Source: Liolophura sinensis (Eukaryota > Mollusca > Polyplacophora > Chitonida > Chitonidae). From it: a DNA stretch of 64,000 nt. The position numbers and the translations under genes were made by a program. The notes beneath the pieces were generated by a model. The model was not told the origin of the DNA and searched no databases. It saw nothing but the letters and a program-made list of their open reading frames with translations. This document shows positions 53,701 to 64,000 of the stretch, in pieces. Every line of letters starts with the position of its first letter. Within the stretch, counting starts at the first letter, position 1. The stretch spans positions 1-64,000 of the forward strand of contig NW_027018085.1 in NCBI RefSeq assembly GCF_032854445.1. Reading direction: 5' to 3'.

Positions 53701-56236
53701 TCGCAAAAAGACCAGGCAAAAATCCAAAAGTAGAAAAACTGTTCCAATGCTGCTGGTAAGAGGCTAATCCGACGTATTTTTTGACGAGAAATCGAATGGT
53801 GCAAACCGCGTTGCTCTCCGACCAATACTTTTGGCTGTAGCCACAAATGAATAATCATTGATGTCAAGATCACGTGCCCAGCAACGGCTCTTACTCCATG
53901 GAAACCAAGGAAATTTGCAATTTTTCAACAGCTGGAGATGCCTGGCCCAATTGCGCATCTTTTGGCACCTTATTGATGTGGGTCAGTGTTCAATTGTACT
54001 TTTTACAGCGCACTGTATCAAGTACCTTGTGTTTTTTTTATATACAAATGGTGTGGTTTTTCTACATGTAGATAAAGACATTGAGTTTGTCTTCGACTTA
54101 GAAGTAAGACATTTGCTGGGTGAGTTAAATGGGCTTGGCCCAAAGATTTGACGTCGTCTGGGCTACCGAAGGGCACATAACTTATAATGAAAAGTTGAAT
54201 ATAGTAATGACCAGTCGCGATTGTACATAGTTAATGTAGCCGATTTCAATTCGCAAAAAGACCAGGCAAAAATCCAAAAGTGGAAAAACTGTTCCAATGC
54301 TGCTGAGAAGAGGCTAATCCGACGTATTTTTTGACGAGAAATCGAATGGTGCAAACCGCGTTGCTCTCCGACCAATACTTTTGGCTGTAGCCACAAATGA
54401 ATAATCATTGATGTCAAGATCACGTGCCCAGCAACGGCTCTTACTCCATGGAAACCAAGGAAATTTGCAATTTTTCAACAGCTGGAGATGCCTGGCCCAA
54501 TTGCGCATCTTTTGGCACCTTATTGATGTGGGTCAGTGTTCAATTGTACTTTTTACAGCGGACTGTATCAAGTACCTTGTGTTTTTTTATATACAAATGG
54601 TGTGGTTTTTCTACATGTAGATAAAGACATTGAGTTTGTCTTCGACTTAGAAGTAAGACATTTGCTGGGTGAGTTAAATGGGCTTGGCCCAAAGATTTGA
54701 CGTCGTCTGGGCTACCGAAGGGCACATAACTTATAATGAAAAGTTGAATATAGTAATGACCAGTCGCGATTGTACATAGTTAATGTAGCCGATTTCAATT
54801 AGCAGAAAGACCAGGCAAAAATCCAAAATTGGAAAAACTGTTCCAATGCTGCTGATAAGAGGCTAATCCGACGTATTTTTTGACGAGAAATCGAATGGTG
54901 CAAACGGCGTTGCTCTCCGACCAATACTTTTGGCTGTAGCCACAAATGAATAATCATTGATGTCAAGATCACGTGCCCAGCAACGGCTCTTACTCCATGG
55001 AAACCAAGGAAATTTGCAATTTTTCAACAGCTGGAGATGCCTGGCCCAATTGCGCATCTTTTGGCACCTTATTGATGTGGGTCAGTGTTCAATTGTACTT
55101 TTTACAGCGGACTGTATCAAGTACCTTGTGTTTTTTTATATACAAATGGTGTGGTTTTTCTACATGTAGATAAAGACATTGAGTTTGTCTTCGACTTAGA
55201 AGTAAGACATTTGCTGGGTGAGTTAAATGGGCTTGGCCCAAAGATTTGACGTCGTCTGGGCTACCGAAGGGCACATAACTTATAATGAAAAGTTGAATAT
55301 AGTAATGACCAGTCTCGATTGTACATAGTTAATGTAGCCGATTTCAATTCGCAAAAAGACCAGGCAAAAATCCAAAATTGGAAAAACTGTTCCAATGCTG
55401 CTGATAAGAGGCTAATCCGACGTATTTTTTGACGAGAAATCGAATGGTGCAAACCGTGTTGCTCTCCGACCAATACTTTTGGCTGTAGCCACAAATGAAT
55501 AATCATTGATGTCAAGATCACGTGCCCAGCAACGGCTCTTACTCCATGGAAACCAAGGAAATTTGCAATTTTTCAACAGCTGGAGATGCCTGGCCCAATT
55601 GCGCATCTTTTGGCACCTTATTGATGTGGGTCAGTGTTTAATTGTACTTTTTACAGCGCACTGTATCAAGTACCTTGTGTTTTTTTTATATACAAATGGT
55701 GTGGTTTTTCTACATGTAGATAAAGACATTGAGTTTGTCTTCGACTTAGAAGTAAGACATTTGCTGGGTGAGTTAAATGGGCTTGGCCCAAAGATTTGAC
55801 GTCGTCTGGGCTACCGAAGGGCACATAACTTATAATGAAAAGTTGAATATAGTAATGACCAGTCGCGATTGTACATAGTTAATGTAGCGGATTTCAATTC
55901 GCGAAAAGACCAGGTAAAATTCCAAAAGTAAAAAAACTGTTCCAATGCTGTTGGTAAGAGGCTAATCCGACGTATTTTTCGACGAGAAATCGAATGGTGC
56001 AAACCGCGTTGCTCTCCGACCAATACTTTTGGCTGTAGCCACAAATGAATAATCATTGATGTCAAGATCACGTGCCCAGCAACGGCTCTTACTCCATGGA
56101 AACCAAGGAAATTTGCAATTTTTCAACAGCTGGAGATGCCTGGCCCAATTACGCATCTTTTGGCACCTTATTGATGTGGGTCAGTGTTCAATTGTACTTT
56201 TTACAGCGCACTGTATCAAGTACCTTGTGTTTTTTT
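50742..56236 (+). repeat. Ten-monomer higher-order unit, copy 1 (5,495 bp)
   Basis: This unit is tandemly duplicated by the next 5.5 kb. Shared private variants are GCAAGTTTTC (51171), TTAATAAGAGG (51555), GAATTTTGCAAAC (52145), AACACAAGG (52608), AACAATAGG (53158), CGATAAATCG (53235), TGTGCTACC (53608), TGAGAAGAGG (54303), AAACGGCG (54902), AGTCTCGATT (55312) and AGCGGATTTC with CGCGAAAAG (55887). The left limit is in the T8 tract at 50734-50741; the two copies agree from ATGTACAAATGG onward. Confidence 0.92.
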
Positions 56237-59200
56237 ATGTACAAATGGTGTGGTTTTTCTACATGTAGATAAAGACATTGAGTTTATCTTCGACTTAGAA
56301 GTAAGACAACTCCTGGGTGAGTTAAATGGGCTTGGCCCAAAGATTTGACGTCGTCTGGGCTACCGAAGGGCACATAACTTATAATGAAAAGTTGAATATA
56401 GTAATGACCAGTCGCGATTGTACATAGTTAATGTAGCCGATTTCAATTCGCAAAAAGACCAGGCAAAAATCCAAAAGTAGAAAAACTGTTCCAATGCTGT
56501 TGGTAAGAGGCTAATCCGACGTATTTTTTGACGAGAAATCGAATGGTGCAAACCGCGTTGCTCTCCGACCAATACTTTTGGCTGTAGCCACAAATGAATA
56601 ATCATTGATGTCAAGATCACGTGCCCAGCAACGGCTCTTACTCCATGGAAACCAAGGAAATTTGCAAGTTTTCAACAGCTGGAGATGTCTGGCCCAATTG
56701 CGCATCTTTTGGCACCTTATTGATGTGGGTCAGTGTTCAATTGTACTTTTTACAGCGGACTGTATTAAGTACCTTGTGTTTTTTTTATATACAAATGGTG
56801 TGGTTTTTCTACATGTAGATAAAGACATTGAGTTTGTCTTCGACTTAGAAGTAAGACATTTGCTGGGTGAGTTAAATGGGCTTGGCCCAAAGATTTGACG
56901 TCGTCTGGGCTACCGAAGGGCACATAACTTATAATGAAAAGTTGAATATAGTAATGACCAGTCGCGATTGTACATAGTTAATGTAGCCGATTTCAATTCG
57001 CAAAAAGACCAGGCAAAAATCCAAAAGTAGAAAAACTGTTCCAATGCTGTTAATAAGAGGCTAATCCGACGTATTTTTTGACGAGAAATCGAATGGTGCA
57101 AACCGCGTTGCTCTCCGACCAATACTTTTGGCTGTAGCCACAAATGAATAATCATTGATGTCAAGATCACGTGCCCAGCAACGGCTCTTACTCCATGGAA
57201 ACCAAGGAAATTTGCAATTTTTCAACAGCTGGAGATGCCTGGCCCAATTGCGCATCTTTTGGCACCTTATTGATGTGGGTCAGTGTTCAATTGTACTTTT
57301 TACAGCGCACTGTATCAAGTACCTTGTGTTTTTTTATATACAAATGGTGTGGTTTTTCTACATGTAGATAAAGACATTGAGTTTATCTTCGACTTAGAAG
57401 TAAGACAACTCCTGGGTGAGTTAAATGGGCTTGGCCCAAAGATTTGACGTCGTCTGGGCTACCGAAGGGCACATAACTTATAATGAAAAGTTGAATATAG
57501 TAATGACCAGTCGCGATTGTACATAGTTAATGTAGCCGATTTCAATTCGCAAAAAGACCAGGCAAAAATCCAAAAGTGGAAAAACTGTTCCAATGCTGCT
57601 GGTAAGAGGCTAATCCGACGTATTTTTTGACGAGAAATCGAATTTTGCAAACCGCGTTGCTCTCCGACCAATACTTTTGGCTGTAGCCACAAATGAATAA
57701 TCATTGATGTCAAGATCACGTGCCCAGCAACGGCTCTTACTCCATGGAAACCAAGGAAATTTGCAATTTTTCAACAGCTGGAGATGCCTGGCCCAATTGC
57801 GCATCTTTTGGCACCTTATTGATGTGGGTCAGTGTTCAATTGTACTTTTTACAGCGGACTGTATCAAGTACCTTGTGTTTTTTTATATACAAATGGTGTG
57901 GTTTTTCTACATGTAGATAAAGACATTGAGTTTATCTTCGACTTAGAAGTAAGACAACTCCTGGGTGAGTTAAATGGGCTTGGCCCAAAGATTTGACGTC
58001 GTCTGGGCTACCGAAGGGCACATAACTTATAATGAAAAGTTGAATATAGTAATGACCAGTCGCGATTGTACATAGTTAATGTAGCCGATTTCAATTCGCA
58101 AAAACACAAGGCAAAAATCCAAAAGTGGAAAAACTGTTCCAATGCTGTTGGTAAGAGGCTAATCCGACGTATTTTTCGACGAGAAATCGAATGGTGCAAA
58201 CCGCGTTGCTCTCCGACCAATACTTTTGGCTGTAGCCACAAATGAATAATCATTGATGTCAAGATCACGTGCCCAGCAACGGCTCTTACTCCATGGAAAC
58301 CAAGGAAATTTGCAATTTTTCAACAGCTGGAGATGTCTGGCCCAATTGCGCATCTTTTGGCACCTTATTGATGTGGGTCAGTGTTCAATTGTACTTTTTA
58401 CAGCGGACTGTATCAAGTACCTTGTGTTTTTTTTATATACAAATGGTGTGGTTTTTCTACATGTAGATAAAGACATTGAGTTTGTCTTCGACTTAGAAGT
58501 AAGACATTTGCTGGGTGAGTTAAATGGGCTTGGCCCAAAGATTTGACGTCGTCTGGGCTACCGAAGGGCACATAACTTATAATGAAAAGTTGAATATAGT
58601 AATGACCAGTCGCGATTGTACATAGTTAATGTAGCCGATTTCAATTCGCAAAAACAATAGGCAAAAATCCAAAAGTGGAAAAACTGTTCCAATGCTGTTG
58701 GTAAGAGGCTAATCCGACGTATTTTTCGACGATAAATCGAATGGTGCAAACCGCGTTGCTCTCCGACCAATACTTTTGGCTGTAGCCACAAATGAATAAT
58801 CATTGATGTCAAGATCACGTGCCCAGCAACGGCTCTTACTCCATGGAAACCAAGGAAATTTGCAATTTTTCAACAGCTGGAGATGTCTGGCCCAATTGCG
58901 CATCTTTTGGCACCTTATTGATGTGGGTCAGTGTTCAATTGTACTTTTTACAGCGGACTGTATCAAGTACCTTGTGTTTTTTTTATATACAAATGGTGTG
59001 GTTTTTCTACATGTAGATAAAGACATTGAGTTTGTCTTCGACTTAGAAGTAAGACATTTGCTGGGTGAGTTAAATGGGCTTGGCCCAAAGATTTGACGTC
59101 GTCTGTGCTACCGAAGGGCACATAACTTATAATGAAAAGTTGAATATAGTAATGACCAGTCGCGATTGTACATAGTTAATGTAGCCGATTTCAATTCGCA

Positions 59201-61732
59201 AAAAGACCAGGCAAAAATCCAAAAGTAGAAAAACTGTTCCAATGCTGCTGGTAAGAGGCTAATCCGACGTATTTTTTGACGAGAAATCGAATGGTGCAAA
59301 CCGCGTTGCTCTCCGACCAATACTTTTGGCTGTAGCCACAAATGAATAATCATTGATGTCAAGATCACGTGCCCAGCAACGGCTCTTACTCCATGGAAAC
59401 CAAGGAAATTTGCAATTTTTCAACAGCTGGAGATGCCTGGCCCAATTGCGCATCTTTTGGCACCTTATTGATGTGGGTCAGTGTTCAATTGTACTTTTTA
59501 CAGCGCACTGTATCAAGTACCTTGTGTTTTTTTTATATACAAATGGTGTGGTTTTTCTACATGTAGATAAAGACATTGAGTTTGTCTTCGACTTAGAAGT
59601 AAGACATTTGCTGGGTGAGTTAAATGGGCTTGGCCCAAAGATTTGACGTCGTCTGGGCTACCGAAGGGCACATAACTTATAATGAAAAGTTGAATATAGT
59701 AATGACCAGTCGCGATTGTACATAGTTAATGTAGCCGATTTCAATTCGCAAAAAGACCAGGCAAAAATCCAAAAGTGGAAAAACTGTTCCAATGCTGCTG
59801 AGAAGAGGCTAATCCGACGTATTTTTTGACGAGAAATCGAATGGTGCAAACCGCGTTGCTCTCCGACCAATACTTTTGGCTGTAGCCACAAATGAATAAT
59901 CATTGATGTCAAGATCACGTGCCCAGCAACGGCTCTTACTCCATGGAAACCAAGGAAATTTGCAATTTTTCAACAGCTGGAGATGCCTGGCCCAATTGCG
60001 CATCTTTTGGCACCTTATTGATGTGGGTCAGTGTTCAATTGTACTTTTTACAGCGGACTGTATCAAGTACCTTGTGTTTTTTTATATACAAATGGTGTGG
60101 TTTTTCTACATGTAGATAAAGACATTGAGTTTGTCTTCGACTTAGAAGTAAGACATTTGCTGGGTGAGTTAAATGGGCTTGGCCCAAAGATTTGACGTCG
60201 TCTGGGCTACCGAAGGGCACATAACTTATAATGAAAAGTTGAATATAGTAATGACCAGTCGCGATTGTACATAGTTAATGTAGCCGATTTCAATTAGCAG
60301 AAAGACCAGGCAAAAATCCAAAATTGGAAAAACTGTTCCAATGCTGCTGATAAGAGGCTAATCCGACGTATTTTTTGACGAGAAATCGAATGGTGCAAAC
60401 GGCGTTGCTCTCCGACCAATACTTTTGGCTGTAGCCACAAATGAATAATCATTGATGTCAAGATCACGTGCCCAGCAACGGCTCTTACTCCATGGAAACC
60501 AAGGAAATTTGCAATTTTTCAACAGCTGGAGATGCCTGGCCCAATTGCGCATCTTTTGGCACCTTATTGATGTGGGTCAGTGTTCAATTGTACTTTTTAC
60601 AGCGGACTGTATCAAGTACCTTGTGTTTTTTTATATACAAATGGTGTGGTTTTTCTACATGTAGATAAAGACATTGAGTTTGTCTTCGACTTAGAAGTAA
60701 GACATTTGCTGGGTGAGTTAAATGGGCTTGGCCCAAAGATTTGACGTCGTCTGGGCTACCGAAGGGCACATAACTTATAATGAAAAGTTGAATATAGTAA
60801 TGACCAGTCTCGATTGTACATAGTTAATGTAGCCGATTTCAATTCGCAAAAAGACCAGGCAAAAATCCAAAATTGGAAAAACTGTTCCAATGCTGCTGAT
60901 AAGAGGCTAATCCGACGTATTTTTTGACGAGAAATCGAATGGTGCAAACCGCGTTGCTCTCCGACCAATACTTTTGGCTGTAGCCACAAATGAATAATCA
61001 TTGATGTCAAGATCACGTGCCCAGCAACGGCTCTTACTCCATGGAAACCAAGGAAATTTGCAATTTTTCAACAGCTGGAGATGCCTGGCCCAATTGCGCA
61101 TCTTTTGGCACCTTATTGATGTGGGTCAGTGTTTAATTGTACTTTTTACAGCGCACTGTATCAAGTACCTTGTGTTTTTTTTATATACAAATGGTGTGGT
61201 TTTTCTACATGTAGATAAAGACATTGAGTTTGTCTTCGACTTAGAAGTAAGACATTTGCTGGGTGAGTTAAATGGGCTTGGCCCAAAGATTTGACGTCGT
61301 CTGGGCTACCGAAGGGCACATAACTTATAATGAAAAGTTGAATATAGTAATGACCAGTCGCGATTGTACATAGTTAATGTAGCGGATTTCAATTCGCGAA
61401 AAGACCAGGTAAAATTCCAAAAGTAAAAAAACTGTTCCAATGCTGTTGGTAAGAGGCTAATCCGACGTATTTTTCGACGAGAAATCGAATGGTGCAAACC
61501 GCGTTGCTCTCCGACCAATACTTTTGGCTGTAGCCACAAATGAATAATCATTGATGTCAAGATCACGTGCCCAGCAACGGCTCTTACTCCATGGAAACCA
61601 AGGAAATTTGCAATTTTTCAACAGCTGGAGATGCCTGGCCCAATTACGCATCTTTTGGCACCTTATTGATGTGGGTCAGTGTTCAATTGTACTTTTTACA
61701 GCGCACTGTATCAAGTACCTTGTGTTTTTTTT
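56237..61732 (+). repeat. Ten-monomer higher-order unit, copy 2 (about 5,495 bp)
   Basis: This copy follows copy 1 directly at an offset of 5,495 bp. I noted only three substitutions: 52717 A vs 58212 G in CTCCRACC, 52909 C vs 58404 G in AGCGSACTG, and 55457 T vs 60952 C in ACCGYGTTG. The match ends at the T tract at 61725-61732, where copy 2 has T8 and ATATAC but the joint monomer at 56230 has T7 and ATGTAC. The joint monomer is thus a left half like 61.4-61.7 kb fused at the T tract to a right half like 50.74 kb, as expected from unequal crossing-over there. Confidence 0.92.
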
Positions 61733-62449
61733 ATATACAAATGGTGTGGTTTTTCTACATGTAGATAAAGACATTGACTTTGTCTTCGACTTAGAAGTAA
61801 GACATTTGCTGGGTGAGTTAAATGGGCTTGGCCCAAAGATTTGACGTCGTCTGGGCTACCGAAGGGCACATAACTTATAATGAAAAGTTGAATATAGTAA
61901 TGACCAGTCGCGATTGTACATAGTTAATGTAGCCGATTTCAATTCGCAAAAAGACCAGGTAAAATTCCAAAAGTAAAAAAAACTGTTCCAATGCTGCTGG
62001 TAAGAGGCTAATCCGACGTATTTTTTGACGAGAAATCGAATGGTGCAAACCGCGTTGCTCTCCGACCAATACTTTTGGCTGTAGCCACAAATGAATAATC
62101 ATTGATGTCAAGATCACGTGCCCAGCAACGGCTCTTACTCCATGGAAACCAAGGAAATTTGCAATTTTTCAACAGCTGGAGATGCCTGGCCCAATTGCGC
62201 ATCTTTTGGCACCTTATTGATGTGGGTCAGTGTTTAATTGTACTTTTTACAGCGCACTGTAACAAGTACCTTGTGTTGTTTTTATATACAAATGGTGTGG
62301 TTTTTCTACATGTAGATAAAGACATTGAGTTTGTCTTCGACTTAGAAGTAAGACATTTGCTGGGTGAGTTAAATGGGCTTGGCCCAAAGATTTGACGTCG
62401 TCTGGGCTACCGAAGGGCACATAACTTATAATGAAAAGTTGAATATAGT

Positions 62450-64000
62450 AATGACCAGTCGCGATTGTACATAGTTAATGTAGCCGATTTCAATTCGCAA
62501 AAAGACCAGGCAAAAATCCAAAAGTGGAAAAACTGTTCCAATGCTGCTGGTAAGAGGCTAATCCGACGTATTTTTTGACGAGAAATCAAATGGTGCAAAC
62601 CGCGTTGCTCTCCGACCAATACTTTTGGCTGTAGCCACAAATGAATAATCATTGATGTCAAGATCACGTGCCCAGCAACGGCTCTTACTCCATGGAAACC
62701 AAGGAAATTTGCAATTTTTCAACAGTTGGAGATGCCTGGCCCAATTGCGCATCTTTTGGCACCTTATTGATGTGGGTCAGTGTTCAATTGTACTTTTTAC
62801 AGCGCACTGTATCAAGTACCTTGTGTTTTTTTTATATTACAAATGGTGTGGTTTTTCTACATGTAGATAAAGACATTGAGTTTGTCTTCGACTTAGAAGT
62901 AAGACATTTGCTGGGTGAGTTAAATGGACTTGGCCCAAAGATTTGACGTCGTCTGGGCTACCGAAGGGCACATAACTTATAATGAAAAGTTGAATATAGT
63001 AATGACCAGTCGCGATTGTACATAGTTAATGTAGCGATTTCAATTCGCAAAAAGACCAGACAAAAATCCAAAAGTGGAAAAACTGTTCCAATGCTGCTGG
63101 TAAGAGGCTAATCCGACGTAATTTTTGACGAGAAATCGAATGGTGCAAACCGCGTTGCTCTCCGACCAATACTTTTGGCTGTAGCCACAAATGAATAATC
63201 ATTGATGTCAAGATCACGTGCCCAGCAACGGCTCTTACTCCATGGAAACCAAGGAAATTTGCAATTTTTCAACAGCTGGAGATGCCTGGCCCAATTGCGC
63301 ATCTTTTGGCACCTTATTGATGTGGGTCAGTGTTCAATTGTACTTTTTACAGCGCACTGTATCAAGTACCTTGTGTTTTTTTTATATACAAATGGTGTGG
63401 TTTTTCTACATGTAGATAAAGACATTGAGTTTGTCTTCGACTTAGAAGTAAGACATTTGCTGGGTGAGTTAAATGGGCTTGGCCCAAAGATTTGACGTCG
63501 TCTGGGCTACCGAAGGGCACATAACTTATAATGAAAAGTTGAATATAGTAATGACCAGTCGCGATTGTACATAGTTAATGTAGCCGATTTCAATTCGCAA
63601 AAAGACCAGGCAAAAATCCAAAAGTGGAAAAACTGTTCCAATGCTGCTGGTAAGAGGCTAATCCGACGTATTTTTTGACGAGAAATCGAATGGTGCAAAC
63701 CGCGTTGCTCTCCGACCAATACTTTTGGCTGTAGCCACAAATGAATAATCATTGATGTCAAGATCACGTGCCCAGCAACGGCTCTTACTCCATGGAAACC
63801 AAGGAAATTTGCAATTTTTCAACAGCTGGAGATGCCTGGCCCAATTGCGCATCTTTTGGCACCTTATTGATGTGGGTCAGTGTTCAATTGTACTTTTCAC
63901 AGCGGACTGTATCAAGTACCTTGTGTTTTTTTATATACAAATGGTGTGGTTTTTCTACATGTAGATAAAGACATTGAGTTTATCTTCGACTTAGAAGTAA
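62450..64000 (+). repeat. Segment repeating 48.8-50.3 kb at a 25-monomer offset
   Basis: About 62.65 kb to the window end matches 48.9-50.26 kb at roughly 13,741 bp. Shared variants are AACAGTTGGAG (48980/62724), AATGGACTTGG (49182/62926), CCAGACAAAA (49316/63056) and TTTTCACAGCGG (50156/63897). The preceding monomer (61.96-62.6 kb) instead resembles 44.92-45.56 kb, sharing GGTAAAATTCC, TTGTGTTGTTTTTA and AAATCAAATGG, so an exchange lies between. The match runs off the right window edge. Confidence 0.78.

Larger units (their letters stand above)
1..64000 (+). repeat. Tandem satellite array, 549-550 bp monomer, about 115 full copies
   Basis: The same monomer repeats without interruption across the window, always in the same orientation. 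Using ACTGTTCC as the anchor, copies start (within 2 bp) at 7, 559, 1108, 1656, 2204, 2761, 3311, 3859, 4409, 4959, 5509, 6061, 6617, 7163, 7713, 8261, 8811, 9361, 9914, 10464, 11012, 11562, 12112 and then every 549-551 bp. Exceptions are the 202-bp units at 20359 and 24958, a 545-bp unit at 25709, and uneven lengths at 44.4-48.2 kb. Later anchors include 26254, 28454, 31202, 34501, 37798, 41096, 44394, 47691, 50989, 54287, 57583, 60880 and 63632. Every stretch of the window is satellite; no unique DNA, mobile element or RNA gene interrupts it. The array runs off both window edges. The likely role is heterochromatic (centromere, pericentromere, subtelomere or sex chromosome); which of these cannot be told from sequence. 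I do not recognise the satellite family. Confidence 0.98.

Noticed and set aside
1-64000. Hundreds of recurrent 60-150 codon open frames on both strands
   Set aside because: They repeat with the monomer, overlap one another in several frames, cross monomer boundaries and change length with the T tract or single-base indels. None has a recognisable domain or its own start context.
1-64000. CRISPR array
   Set aside because: The repeat unit is 549-550 bp with no short repeat plus unique spacers; adjacent units are homologous over their full length and no cas genes are present.
1-64000. Ribosomal RNA, 5S or histone gene tandem array
   Set aside because: The monomer lacks recognisable rRNA or 5S promoter sequence and encodes no histone-like protein; 550 bp is too short for a histone cluster.
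1-64000. Transposon or LTR tandem
   Set aside because: There are no terminal inverted repeats, long terminal repeats, target-site duplications, or transposase or reverse-transcriptase motifs, and no insertion interrupts any copy.

Overview
The whole 64 kb window is one head-to-tail tandem array of a 549-550 bp satellite monomer. I count about 115 full-length copies, all on the same strand and in the same order. Two copies are internally truncated to 202 bp, and the copies at both window edges are cut by the window. There is no unique-sequence flank, so the array continues past both ends. I found no convincing protein gene, rRNA, tRNA, CRISPR array, transposon or insertion sequence. Long homogeneous arrays of a monomer this size point to a eukaryotic (peri)centromeric, subtelomeric or sex-chromosome heterochromatin satellite. 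I do not recognise the family and cannot name the species. By hand count over 540 bp of one typical copy, the monomer is about 41% G+C.

The monomers fall into two main subfamilies. Type A is 549 bp, with a T7 tract, TTTATCTTC and CAACTCCTGGG. Type B is 550 bp, with a T8 tract, TTTGTCTTC and CATTTGCTGGG. Mosaics of the two also occur. Most other differences lie in an A-rich stretch of about 45 bp just before the anchor ACTGTTCC, while the segment around CACGTG and CCATGG is nearly invariant.

Layout: 1-7.2 kb is a block with many one-base indels. From 7.2 to 16.5 kb the A/B order is clean but irregular. The 16.5-26.15 kb interval holds a large tandem duplication; both copies carry the same 202-bp truncated monomer. 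The 26.6-34.7 kb interval is a mosaic of segments repeated at 4-, 6- and 10-monomer offsets. The 34.5-40.2 kb interval contains a 7-monomer duplication. From 36.9 to 50.2 kb there is an imperfect 8-monomer higher-order repeat (period about 4,397 bp), and its third copy (44.6-48.25 kb) is again rich in indels. The 50.74-61.73 kb interval is a near-perfect tandem duplication of a 10-monomer, 5,495-bp unit with three substitutions noted, and both ends fall in the T7/T8 tract. The last 1.5 kb repeats 48.8-50.3 kb at a 25-monomer offset.

There are no genes to work together here. The functional candidates are signals inside the monomer: a minus-strand TATA-like box with a correctly spaced CAGT initiator-like motif, consensus splice donors and acceptors, short palindromes, and a plus-strand frame that looks like decayed coding sequence. 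All of these are hypotheses from reading the sequence.
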